NCBI GenBank assembly: GCA_035538735.1
Contig: DATLJU010000231.1
Span: 1-13,935 of the forward strand
Source of the DNA: Anaeromyxobacter_A sp035538735
Lineage (GTDB): Bacteria > Myxococcota > Myxococcia > Myxococcales > Anaeromyxobacteraceae
DNA length: 13,935 nt
Direction: 5' to 3'
A program made the translations under genes and the position numbers. Below the pieces are notes generated by a model. The model worked only from the letters and a program-made list of their open reading frames with translations, was not told where the DNA came from and did no database searches. Positions 1 through 7,581 of the stretch are shown here, piece after piece. Every line of letters begins with the position of its first letter. The stretch's first letter is position 1.

Positions 1-560
1 AGCCCCTCGGCGCGCGCAGCGAGGACGAGGAGTTGCAGGCTCGTGAGGACCTCGGCTCGCCCGGGCGTCGGGCGCGCGCCGAGCTCCTTCACGAGATCGG
101 AGGTGCCCGCGACGAGGCAGGCGAGCCGCGGAGAGGCGGCGGCGATGGCGGCCGCCCCGAGCACGCCCCGCGGCGTCTCGATCATGCACCACAGGCGAAG
201 CTCCGGCGGCGCGCCGGCGGCGACCAGCGCGCGCTCCGCGTCCCGCACCGCCTCCGCGCCCTCCACCTTCGGGAGCAGCACGGCGTCGGCGCCCGAGCGG
301 GCGGCTGCCGCGAGGTCGGCCGCACCCCACGGCGTCCCCGCGCCGTTGACGCGCAGCACGACCTCGCGGTGCCCGAAGCCGCCCTCCGCGAGGGCCGCGA
401 CGGCCTGGCGGCGCGCCTCCTCCTTCGCCGCCGGCGCGACCGCGTCCTCGAGGTCGAGGAGCAGCACGTCCGCCGGCAGCGTCCGCGCCTTCTGCAGCGC
501 CCTCGCGTTCGAGGCAGGGACATAGAGGGCGCTGCGGCGGGGTCGCAGGTTTCCGTTCAC
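1..560 (-). CDS. HpcH/HpaI aldolase / citrate lyase beta (CitE-like) family protein, 3' end cut by window
   Basis: Partial gene: 186 codons are visible and the C-terminus runs off the left edge (family members are usually about 270-290 residues). The translation shows the family's N-terminal signature SALYVPASN (residues 10-18), then LLLDLEDAVAP (33-43), the substrate-binding LRVNG (69-73), LPKVE (96-100), MIETPRG (126-132) and GTSDL (152-156). In this TIM-barrel family the Glu and Asp of the last motifs bind Mg2+. Members cleave or form C-C bonds of acyl-CoA or keto-acid substrates (citramalyl-CoA, malyl-CoA, citrate lyase beta); the exact substrate cannot be read here. The start is GTG at 558-560, the only ATG/GTG/TTG between the upstream in-frame stop and the first conserved motif; no strong ribosome site precedes it. 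It is divergent from the barrel gene at 839. Family call is firm, substrate unknown. Confidence 0.88.
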   Translation of the reverse strand, partial: MNGNLRPRRSALYVPASNARALQKARTLPADVLLLDLEDAVAPAAKEEARRQAVAALAEGGFGHREVVLRVNGAGTPWGAADLAAAARSGADAVLLPKVEGAEAVRDAERALVAAGAPPELRLWCMIETPRGVLGAAAIAAASPRLACLVAGTSDLVKELGARPTPGRAEVLTSLQLLVLAARAEG

Positions 561-733
561 CTTGGCAGGGAATCACGTTCCGCCCTTCGCGGGAACCCGG
601 TGATGGAGCAAGGAGCGGGGTCCGGTCCGACCCGTTCGGCGCGACGCTGACCCGCCTCCGGCGCAGGACCCCGCCGCGGCACAGCGTCGCCCGTGCCTCG
701 AAGCAGCTGTGAAGCCGCGGTATTTCCGAACGC

Positions 734-754
734 GGCGCCGGCAGCTCCGGCGCC
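734..754. repeat. GC-rich perfect inverted repeat in divergent spacer
   Basis: An 8-base perfect stem (GGCGCCGG / CCGGCGCC) with loop CAGCT lies in the 278-base spacer between the divergent lyase and barrel genes. It could be an operator or mRNA leader hairpin for the gene at 839. No T-run follows, so it is not a typical terminator. The rest of this spacer shows nothing I recognise. In DNA this GC-rich such stems also arise by chance. Confidence 0.3.
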
Positions 755-838
755 CCGCGCGGGCGCGAACCTTGCGTGAGGCATCCGCGGCGTACCAGGC
801 GGCGGCTCACGCCCACCGCCTCGCGCGCCGGAGCGCTC

Positions 839-1516
839 ATGGCCCACCTCCGCACCTGCATCCGCGCCGCCGCATGCATCGCTTGCCTCGTCGCCTCGGG
901 CGCGCGGGCCGACGAGCTCGCCGCGGCCTCCTCCGATGGAGCCCTCTCGGCCATCCCCGGCCCCGTCGCGCCGATGCCTCCGCCGTCGTCGGCCTTCGTG
1001 ACCAGCCGGCGCAAGCACGTCCTGGGGCTTCAGCTCGACGCCGGCGCGCCCGACGGCGCCTCGGCGAGTGTGCTCTACCGGCCGGTCAGCTTCCTCCGCC
1101 TCGGCGGCGGTCTCCTCTACAACTACGCGGGGTACGGGGTACGCGGCGGCGTCACGGTGGCGCCGTACCTCCCGGTCGCTCCGTCGCTCTCGTTCGAGGT
1201 CGGCCACTACTTCAACGCCAACGCCGCGAGCCGCCTCAGCCAGTTCACGCCTGTCTCGGACGCGATGCGAATGCTGCTGCAGAACGTCGGCTACACCTTC
1301 GCAGAGGCTTCGCTCGGCCTCGAGTTCGGGCACCCGGACTGGTTCGTCTTCTTCGTCCGGGGTGGGCTCTCCCGCGCCTGGCTCTCGGTCAAGAACGCCA
1401 ACGCCGCCGCGCAGCAACTCGCCACGGGCAATCTGCGCGTGAGCAACGCGGTCGACCCGAGCGTCTCGGTCAATTCACCCGACGTGAAGGTCGGGTTCGT
1501 CCTGTTCATCTACTAG
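839..1516 (+). CDS. Exported outer-membrane beta-barrel-like protein
   Basis: 225 residues. The N-terminus is a typical Sec signal peptide: MAHLR, a hydrophobic Ala/Cys/Ile-rich core, and a likely cut after ARA (before DELAAAS). The mature part alternates short amphipathic strands rich in Gly, Tyr, Phe and Val (around LRLGGGLLYNYAGYGVRGGV and WFVFFVRGGLSRAWLSV) and ends in VGFVLFIY, an aromatic C-terminal strand like the BAM insertion signal of outer-membrane barrels. A barrel of about eight strands would fit the length. The ATG at 839 is preferred to an in-frame ATG at 776 because GGAG lies 5 bases upstream and the signal peptide begins there. A lipoprotein gene follows after 8 bases, so the two are probably co-transcribed. 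Specific function unknown. Confidence 0.75.
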   Translation: MAHLRTCIRAAACIACLVASGARADELAAASSDGALSAIPGPVAPMPPPSSAFVTSRRKHVLGLQLDAGAPDGASASVLYRPVSFLRLGGGLLYNYAGYGVRGGVTVAPYLPVAPSLSFEVGHYFNANAASRLSQFTPVSDAMRMLLQNVGYTFAEASLGLEFGHPDWFVFFVRGGLSRAWLSVKNANAAAQQLATGNLRVSNAVDPSVSVNSPDVKVGFVLFIY

Positions 1517-1524
1517 GAGCGCCC

Positions 1525-2068
1525 GTGACCGCCGCCCGCGCCTCGCTCGCCCTCGTCTTCGCGCTCGCCGTCGCCGGCTGCAGTGGACCGCTCGTGGGAG
1601 CCGACATCGACGAGCCGCGCATCTGCTTCACGCTGCAGTCCGAGACCATCCCGGCCCCGCTGGGCTCCACGGCCCCCTTACAGGCGGCGACCTGGACGGG
1701 CGAGCTCGATCTCGGCTCCGCCATCCCGGGCCTCTCCAAGCCAGGGGCGGTGACGGGCGCCATCCACATGCTGTCGCTCACCGCGACCGCCGACCCCGCC
1801 AGCACCGACCTCAGCGGCATCGCCTCCGCGAGCGTGGCGGTGACCGACGCGTCGGGGCAGACGATCCCATTCATGCACTACACCCGCCCGCAGACGGTCA
1901 CGAATCCGAGCGAGATCGACATGGTGCTCGACCAGGACCTCAACCTGCTCCAGGACCAGCAGGCCGGGATCCTCCACTACCGCATCACCTTCCAGGGCCA
2001 GCCGCCGCCGGCCGCCTGGACCGCGGACATCCAGACCTGCGTCTCGGCCCACCTCACCGTCGACGCGC

Positions 2069-2085
<17 letters not shown>
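1525..2085 (+). CDS. Putative outer-membrane lipoprotein
   Basis: 186 residues, starting at GTG 1525 with AGGAG five bases upstream; this ribosome site overlaps the stop of the preceding gene. The N-terminus is a lipoprotein signal peptide with lipobox VAGC, so Cys19 would be lipid-modified. The mature part has no Lys-rich or enzymatic motif. It looks like a secreted beta-sandwich-type protein (GELDLGSAIPGL, GAIHMLSLTATAD, repeated Thr/Ser/Val strands) and carries another Cys near the C-terminus (DIQTCVSAHL). It is paired with the barrel protein upstream, suggesting a cell-envelope unit. Its last 17 bases overlap the end of the convergent acyl-CoA synthetase gene. I do not recognise a named family. 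Confidence 0.75.
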
Positions 2086-3712
<1,627 letters not shown>

Positions 3713-3764
3713 GGGAATCCTCCGGCGCAAAGGGCGTGTGCGATCTCACTACCACACCACGGTC

Positions 3765-3872
3765 GCGCCCCCTCTCCCCGCCCTGTCCCCCGGTGGGGGA
3801 GAGGGTCGATCGCTCGTCGGCTTCTCCTCCCTCGCCCCGCGAAGAGGGAGAGAGGCGGGGAGAGGGGCAGCG
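3765..3872. repeat. Cluster of GC-rich palindromes (REP/MITE-like intergenic element)
   Basis: The spacer between the acyl-CoA synthetase and exonuclease genes contains an outer 14-base perfect inverted repeat, CCCCTCTCCCCGCC near 3768-3783 against GGCGGGGAGAGGGG at 3854-3867. Inside it are two smaller hairpins: TCCCCC-GGT-GGGGGA (about 3786-3800) and an imperfect CTCCTCCCTC / GAGGGAGAGAG pair (about 3824-3854). All arms are variants of the same C4TCTC4 word, so the element looks like several copies of one palindromic unit. It could be a dispersed repeat or a structured mRNA leader upstream of the exonuclease start at 3888. Whether it recurs in the genome cannot be seen here. Confidence 0.6.
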
Positions 3873-3887
3873 TGCCATGATGGCCTC

Positions 3888-4406
3888 ATGTCGCTCATCG
3901 TGGTCGACGTCGAGGCCGACGGCCCGGTCCCGCCCATCTACTCGATGGTCTCGTTCGGCGCGGTGGTGGTCGAGCCCTCGCTCCAGCTGGCTTTCAAGGG
4001 CGAGGTCCGGCCCATCTCGGATCGGTTCGAGCCGGCGGCGCTGGCGATCTCCGGGGTGAGCCGGGAGGCGCACCTGCGGTTCGACGAGCCCGGTCCGGTC
4101 ATGGAGCGGTTCGCCGCCTGGATCGAGGAGGTGTCGAAGGGGCGCCCTGTCTTCTGCTCGGACAACCTCGCCTTCGACTGGCAGTTCATCAACTACTACT
4201 TCCACGCCTACCTCGGCCGGAACCCATTCGGCTGGAGCGGCCGCCGCATCGGCGACCTTTACTGCGGCATGATGAAGGACGGCTACGCGACCTGGAAGCA
4301 CCTCCGCCGCAGCGCCCACGACCACGACCCGGTGAACGACGCGCGCGCCAACGCCGGGGTGCTCCTGCAGCTCATCGAGATGGGCCTGAAGCTGCCGGCG
4401 CGGTGA
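3888..4406 (+). CDS. DEDDh-type 3'-5' exonuclease (RNase T / DnaQ-like fold)
   Basis: 172 residues, a single exonuclease domain. The DEDDh metal-ion residues are visible: Asp7 and Glu9 in VVDVEADGP (Exo I), Asp97 (or Asp92) in SDNLAFDW (Exo II), and His146/Asp151 in HDHDPVNDA (Exo III, H-x4-D). Such enzymes remove nucleotides from the 3' end of RNA or single-stranded DNA using two metal ions. This one has no polymerase, helicase or RNA-binding addition, so it is a stand-alone trimming or repair nuclease; RNA or DNA preference is undetermined. The ATG at 3888 is chosen because the first conserved motif starts five residues later; the ribosome site is weak and a palindrome cluster lies just upstream. 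Convergent with the JAB-E1 gene. Confidence 0.82.
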   Translation: MSLIVVDVEADGPVPPIYSMVSFGAVVVEPSLQLAFKGEVRPISDRFEPAALAISGVSREAHLRFDEPGPVMERFAAWIEEVSKGRPVFCSDNLAFDWQFINYYFHAYLGRNPFGWSGRRIGDLYCGMMKDGYATWKHLRRSAHDHDPVNDARANAGVLLQLIEMGLKLPAR

Positions 4407-4429
4407 GCAGATCGCGCAGGGCTCACAGC

Positions 4430-4450
4430 GGCGGGGGACAAGCCCCCGCC
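4430..4450. terminator. Strong hairpin between convergent genes (possible bidirectional terminator or dispersed repeat)
   Basis: GGCGGGGG - ACAAG - CCCCCGCC is a perfect 8-base stem with a 5-base loop in the 66-base gap between the ends of the exonuclease and JAB-E1 genes. Its position suits a terminator acting on both strands, but there is no T-run. The GGCGGGGGACAAGCCCCCGC sequence also resembles palindromic intergenic repeats common in GC-rich genomes. Confidence 0.5.
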
Positions 4451-4451
4451 C

Positions 4452-4487
4452 TACCGCGTGGATGATCCCCGCTTACCGCGTGGGTGA
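4452..4487. repeat. Short direct repeat spanning the JAB-E1 stop codon
   Basis: TACCGCGTGGATGA (4452-4465) and TACCGCGTGGGTGA (4474-4487) match at 13 of 14 bases with a 22-base period. The second copy contains the last codons and stop (TAA on the minus strand, 4473-4475) of the JAB-E1 gene. It is probably a small local duplication next to the hairpin; no function is evident. Confidence 0.45.
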
Positions 4488-6293
4488 CTGCGCCGCCGCC
4501 AGGATCGCCTCGCGGGACGGGGCGCGGAGCGGGATCTGGCGCGGGTCGACGCGCGCCTCGGCCGCGCCGCAGACCGGGCAAGCAGGATCGCGCGCGGGCG
4601 TGAGCCACACGGCCTGATACGCCCCCTGCCCCGGTACCTCGGAGAACAGCTGCGGGTAGAACCAGTAGTCCTTCACCGTGGAGAGCGTGAGGTACGAGGT
4701 GCCCGCGGCGACCGCCTCCTCGCCGAAGGTCGCCAGCGCGGCCCTCCCATCCGCTGGCGAGAGCAGGGACAACGCCAGCTTCACCGCCGCGCTCGCGACG
4801 TGCTGGACGTCCGCCGCGAGCGCCACCTCGCCCTGAAGCCGACCGGTCCCATAGTCCACCTCGCGCGTGACGGCCCCGGCGGTGCGCTCCGCCTCGTGGC
4901 GCGTGCGCGTGGCGCATAGATAGCAGGCGGTCCGCTCCGGGACCGAGAGAATCACCTCGCCCCCGCGCGCCCCGGCGTACAACCCGATGAAGAGCGCCGG
5001 CCGGCCGCGGGCGTAGCCGAAGCGGTTGAGGGCGCGCTGGGCGGCGGGGTCGTCCGTCGCGGCCACCACGAGGTCCGCGCTCGCGACCATCCCTTCGAGC
5101 TCCTCCGGCGACAGGGCCTCGATCGCCACCGGGTGCTCCTCGCACCGGAGCGCGGGCGCGACGCGGTAGAGGCGCCGCGCGAGGGCCTCGACCTTGGGCG
5201 CCCCCACGTCGGCCGCCTCGTAGCAGGTGCGCGCCAGGTTCTCCGGCTCGACCGCCTCGGGATCCAGCAGCGCCAGCGCCCCCACGCCGGCCCGCACCAG
5301 CTGCTCGGCGACGTACGAGCCGACCGAGCCGCAGCCCGCGACGAGGACGCGCCGCTCGCGCAGCCCCGGCGGCACGAGCCCCTCGCCGCGCGCGAGGAGC
5401 CTCGCGGCGAGCGCCCCGCCGCGCGCGTCGGGGTCGCCGCCCGCGTAGCGCACCGTGAACCCCGCGCGGCGCGCGCGCGCCTCGTCCGTCGTGAGCGCGG
5501 GGCCGCCCGCGGGGCCGAACGCGCGCCGGAACGGGCCGGGAGGCGCGAGGTGGACCCGCACCGCCTGCGCCAGCCGCTCGCGCTCGGGCACCGCGAGCGA
5601 CCAGGAGAGGTCGAGCTGCTCCGTCGTCCCGCCAGCGGCGGTGGCGAGGAGCAGGGGCGGCAGCGCGGGGTAATGGTCGGGCGCCACGACGAGGAGCTCC
5701 AGCCCCAGGAGCGCCAGCCGGCCCGCCACGACGAGCTCTTCGCCGAGGACGGTGAGGGACAGCTCCGGCGCGGCGCCCCCCATCTCCCGAGACAGCCGCT
5801 CCAGGTCGCCGAGGAGCGGCAGCGCGCGCACGGGGACCGGCGCGACGCGCGCGGGTCCGTCGCCGGCGCGCCACCCCGCGTGGAAGCTCACCTTGCTCCC
5901 GCCGAGCGGCAGCTCGTGCCGGGCGCCGGCGGCCGGGGCGCCCTCGCTCACGATGGGGGCGAGGTAGCTCGCGAGGTGCCCGTTGCGGCGCAGCCCCTCG
6001 GCCAGCTCCAGCGCATCCTGCGCCGAGGGCGCGTCGAAGCCGCGCGGGTGCGAGTGGGCGAGCCCCTTCAGCTCGAGCCCCTCGGCGCGCTCCACCTCCT
6101 TCACGCGCGCCGCCAGCGCCCGCGACGGCGCCCAGCTGCGGGCCGTCGACGCGCCTTCGGGATCGGGCAGGTACGACGTGACGAGCGGCCGGCCGGGCGG
6201 CCCGAGCAGCGCGCCGCCGCGCTCCGGCGGGTGCGCGGCGAGGTCGCCCTCGAGAGCGCGCAGCACCCAGTCGCCGACAGCGACCGCGATCAC
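4473..6293 (-). CDS. JAMM/JAB peptidase - E2/RWD-like - E1 (ThiF-type) fusion protein
   Basis: 606 residues in three parts. (1) Residues 1-140: JAMM/JAB metallopeptidase with a complete zinc motif, Glu24 (PERGGALLG), His80-Ser-His82, seven residues, Ser90, two residues, Asp93; in such systems JAMM removes or processes a ubiquitin-like protein. (2) Residues about 170-255: a region with the E2/RWD hallmark DHYPALPP (206-213) but no cysteine, so probably a non-catalytic E2-like fold. (3) Residues about 295-600: E1/ThiF/MoeB adenylating domain with nucleotide loop VAGCGSVGS (318-326), LLDPEAVEPENLART (342-356), Lys367, Asp414, and zinc cysteines C457xxC460 and C572xxC575. No cysteine is present between 461 and 571, where the MoeB/ThiF crossover-loop cysteine would be expected. 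The GTG start overlaps the upstream stop (GTGA), indicating translational coupling. Last gene of the E2 / small protein / JAB-E1 unit. The E1 and JAMM calls are strong; the middle domain is inferred. Confidence 0.9.
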   Translation of the reverse strand: MIAVAVGDWVLRALEGDLAAHPPERGGALLGPPGRPLVTSYLPDPEGASTARSWAPSRALAARVKEVERAEGLELKGLAHSHPRGFDAPSAQDALELAEGLRRNGHLASYLAPIVSEGAPAAGARHELPLGGSKVSFHAGWRAGDGPARVAPVPVRALPLLGDLERLSREMGGAAPELSLTVLGEELVVAGRLALLGLELLVVAPDHYPALPPLLLATAAGGTTEQLDLSWSLAVPERERLAQAVRVHLAPPGPFRRAFGPAGGPALTTDEARARRAGFTVRYAGGDPDARGGALAARLLARGEGLVPPGLRERRVLVAGCGSVGSYVAEQLVRAGVGALALLDPEAVEPENLARTCYEAADVGAPKVEALARRLYRVAPALRCEEHPVAIEALSPEELEGMVASADLVVAATDDPAAQRALNRFGYARGRPALFIGLYAGARGGEVILSVPERTACYLCATRTRHEAERTAGAVTREVDYGTGRLQGEVALAADVQHVASAAVKLALSLLSPADGRAALATFGEEAVAAGTSYLTLSTVKDYWFYPQLFSEVPGQGAYQAVWLTPARDPACPVCGAAEARVDPRQIPLRAPSREAILAAAQSPTR

Positions 6294-6484
6294 GGCGCCG
6301 CGAAGACGGCCTGGTGCACCTCGGAGAGCTGGCGCGCGCCTTCCGAGTCCACGTCGTCGCCCAGGAGCACGCGGCCGCTCGGATCGACGAACACCTGCCG
6401 CCGCCGCTCGCGCGGCTGCTCGTCGCCCCCGCGCCGGTTGTCGAGCATCACCGAGCGCAGCCGTTCGAGATCGAGCTGGGACAT
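6290..6484 (-). CDS. 64-residue protein of unknown function in the ubiquitin-like cassette
   Basis: A small, charged protein. The start is well supported: AGGAGG lies 8 bases before the ATG at 6482-6484, and the gene begins 12 bases after the E2-like gene and ends in a 4-base GTGA overlap with the JAB-E1 start. It sits where such operons may carry a modifier, but it lacks a C-terminal Gly-Gly (it ends FAAP) and I cannot recognise a beta-grasp. The visible pattern is an N-terminal helix (DLERLRSVML), a basic stretch with RRGG at 17-20, a possible beta hairpin (QVFVDPSGRVLL) and a C-terminal helix. It could be a modifier of unusual type, an adaptor, or a target. Function unknown; that it is a gene is quite likely. 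Confidence 0.75.
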   Translation of the reverse strand: MSQLDLERLRSVMLDNRRGGDEQPRERRRQVFVDPSGRVLLGDDVDSEGARQLSEVHQAVFAAP

Positions 6485-6496
6485 GGGAGCTGCCTC

Positions 6497-6868
6497 CTAG
6501 AAGGGGAATTCACCCTCGCGCCGGTAGATGCTGTAGCCGTTCGCCCAGACGACGCTCCGCGCGTAAGCCATCTCGAGGGTGGGCGCACCCCCGCCCGCCT
6601 CCTCGCCGAGGCAGATGCGACCGCCCGGGAACAGGTGGCAGGCGTGCGGGCGCTCCGGCTCCGTCGACGGCTCGAGGACCTTCACCTGGTAGGCGCTGCC
6701 GTCGAACCAGAGGAAGAGGCGAAACTCGTCGCCCAGCCGCGAGCGGACGGGGTAGACCCAGCCCCGCACGCCGTCGGCCTTCACGCGCTGCGTCCCGGCG
6801 GGGAGCTGCGCATCCACGACCGCCTGATCGCGGAGCGCGCGCGCGAAGCCGGACGCGACGACCTCCAT
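6497..6868 (-). CDS. Putative E2-like (ubiquitin-conjugating fold) protein
   Basis: 123 residues, first gene of the cassette. The second half contains PHACHLFPGGRICLGEE (74-90). The His-rich turn followed by GRICLG resembles the active-site region of E2 enzymes and of divergent bacterial E2-like families, making Cys86 the candidate thioester cysteine (Cys77 is the other cysteine). A beta-rich segment before it (FRLFLWFDGSAYQVKVLEP, 49-67) and a helix after it (TLEMAYARSVVWANGYSIY, 97-115) fit the fold order, although the classical YPxxPP motif is absent. It would accept an activated modifier from the E1 in the downstream fusion and transfer it to a target. ATG 6866-6868 is the only plausible start, but GGAG lies 17 bases away; see the mini-ORF at 6868-6879. 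The E2 call rests mainly on context plus the GRICLG motif. Confidence 0.7.
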   Translation of the reverse strand: MEVVASGFARALRDQAVVDAQLPAGTQRVKADGVRGWVYPVRSRLGDEFRLFLWFDGSAYQVKVLEPSTEPERPHACHLFPGGRICLGEEAGGGAPTLEMAYARSVVWANGYSIYRREGEFPF

Positions 6869-6879
6869 CAGACATGCAT
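6868..6879 (-). other. Possible 3-codon leader ORF overlapping the E2-like start
   Basis: On the minus strand ATG-CAT-GTC-TGA has GGAG six bases upstream (6886-6889), ideal spacing. Its stop overlaps the E2-like ATG by one base (TGATG). The E2-like ATG itself has no well-spaced ribosome site, so it may be translated by termination and reinitiation from this mini-ORF. Seen directly in sequence; the function is inferred. Confidence 0.3.
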
Positions 6880-6930
6880 GCGGCGCTCCGGCGCGGGGGC
6901 GCAGTGCCCGTCAGGGGTGGCTTGCGGGAG

Positions 6931-6942
6931 GGCGAGCTCGCC
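6931..6942. promoter_or_regulatory. 12-base perfect palindrome in the divergent nikR-like / E2 spacer (candidate operator)
   Basis: GGCGAGCTCGCC is a perfect 12-base palindrome centred about 24 bases upstream of the NikR-like ATG, in the 92-base spacer shared with the cassette. It could be an operator for the ribbon-helix-helix regulator on one or both promoters. It does not resemble the E. coli NikR operator (GTATGA-N16-TCATAC), so the assignment is weak. Confidence 0.3.
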
Positions 6943-6960
6943 GACGTGGTAGAAGAGGCC

Positions 6961-7380
6961 ATGATCGAGCGCATCGGCGTCTCGCTCGAGCAGGAATTGC
7001 TCGAACGCTTCGACGAGGTGATCGCGGAGAAGGGCTACCAGAACCGCTCGGAGGCGATCCGCGATCTCATCCGAGACGCGCTCGTCCAGCGCCAGTGGTC
7101 GCGCTCCGAGGGCGAGGAAGAGAAGGTCGCGGTGGTGACGCTCGTCTACGACCACGACGCCTCGAGCCTGGCGCAGAAGCTCGCGCACATCCAGCACGAG
7201 AATCACCGCGCCGTGGTCTCGGCCCTCCACGTCCACATGGACGAGCACAACTGCCTCGAGGTGCTCGTCCTGCGCGGCGGCACACGCGAGGTCCTCCGGA
7301 TGGGCGAGGGGCTCGTGGCGACCAAGGGCGTCAAGTACGGCAAGCTCGTGCCCGCCACCACGGGGCAAGACCTGCGCTGA
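6961..7380 (+). CDS. nikR: NikR-family nickel-responsive transcriptional regulator
   Basis: 139 residues, full length for NikR. Residues 1-45 form the ribbon-helix-helix DNA-binding domain (IERIGVSLEQELLERFDEVI, then NRSEAIRDLIRDAL). Residues 55-135 are the ACT-like nickel-binding domain with VTLVYDHD, IQHENH, HVHMDEHNCLEVLVLRG and the KGVKYGKL end. The nickel ligands of E. coli NikR (His76, His87, His89, Cys95) correspond to His79, His90, His92 and Cys98, all present. The ATG at 6961 matches the usual family N-terminus; its ribosome site (AGAAGAGG) is very close, and an in-frame GTG at 6946 is a less likely alternative. NikR normally represses nickel uptake when nickel is sufficient, but no nickel transporter is in the window; the divergent neighbour is the ubiquitin-like cassette. 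Confidence 0.93.
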   Translation: MIERIGVSLEQELLERFDEVIAEKGYQNRSEAIRDLIRDALVQRQWSRSEGEEEKVAVVTLVYDHDASSLAQKLAHIQHENHRAVVSALHVHMDEHNCLEVLVLRGGTREVLRMGEGLVATKGVKYGKLVPATTGQDLR

Positions 7381-7490
7381 GCGGGTCGCGGTTCGCTGGC
7401 GCGGGAATCAGGCTCGCTCGTCGAGTCTGCGTCACGAAGAGCTCCTGGACGCCTTGCGCCCCAGGGCTCGCGCAGGGAGCGGCCGGTTCC

Positions 7491-7519
7491 TTGCCTGACC
7501 CCGGGTCTCGTTCGATAAT
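7491..7519 (+). promoter_or_regulatory. Sigma-70-type promoter for the receiver gene
   Basis: TTGCCT (7491-7496), a 17-base spacer and GATAAT (7514-7519) match the housekeeping consensus well in a region of otherwise very high GC. Transcription would start near 7526, about 56 bases before the ATG at 7582. An inverted pair TTCGAT (7511-7516) / ATCGAA (7538-7543) straddles the start region and could bind a regulator. Confidence 0.55.
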
Positions 7520-7581
7520 GCCGACCCATCAGGTCTGATCGAATCGAGCAGCTCCGAGGGCCTGGATCCTCCGAGGGGAGC

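Noticed and set aside
709..1524. N-terminal extension of the lipoprotein frame back to 709
   Set aside because: It overlaps the barrel gene in another frame, is Arg-rich, and the lipoprotein has its own ribosome site and signal peptide at 1525.
5133..6500. 455-codon plus-strand frame opposite the JAB-E1 and E2-like genes
   Set aside because: Low-complexity Arg/Ala shadow; the minus strand carries JAMM, nucleotide-binding and zinc motifs in frame.
4473..6868. Interpretation of the E1/E2/JAB genes as type II CBASS
   Set aside because: No cGAS/DncV-like nucleotidyltransferase or effector gene is adjacent, and the domain order (JAB fused to E1, free E2) differs from Cap2/Cap3.
6961..7380. Nickel-uptake operon context for the NikR protein
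   Set aside because: No nickel permease, ABC transporter or nickel enzyme gene is present in the window.
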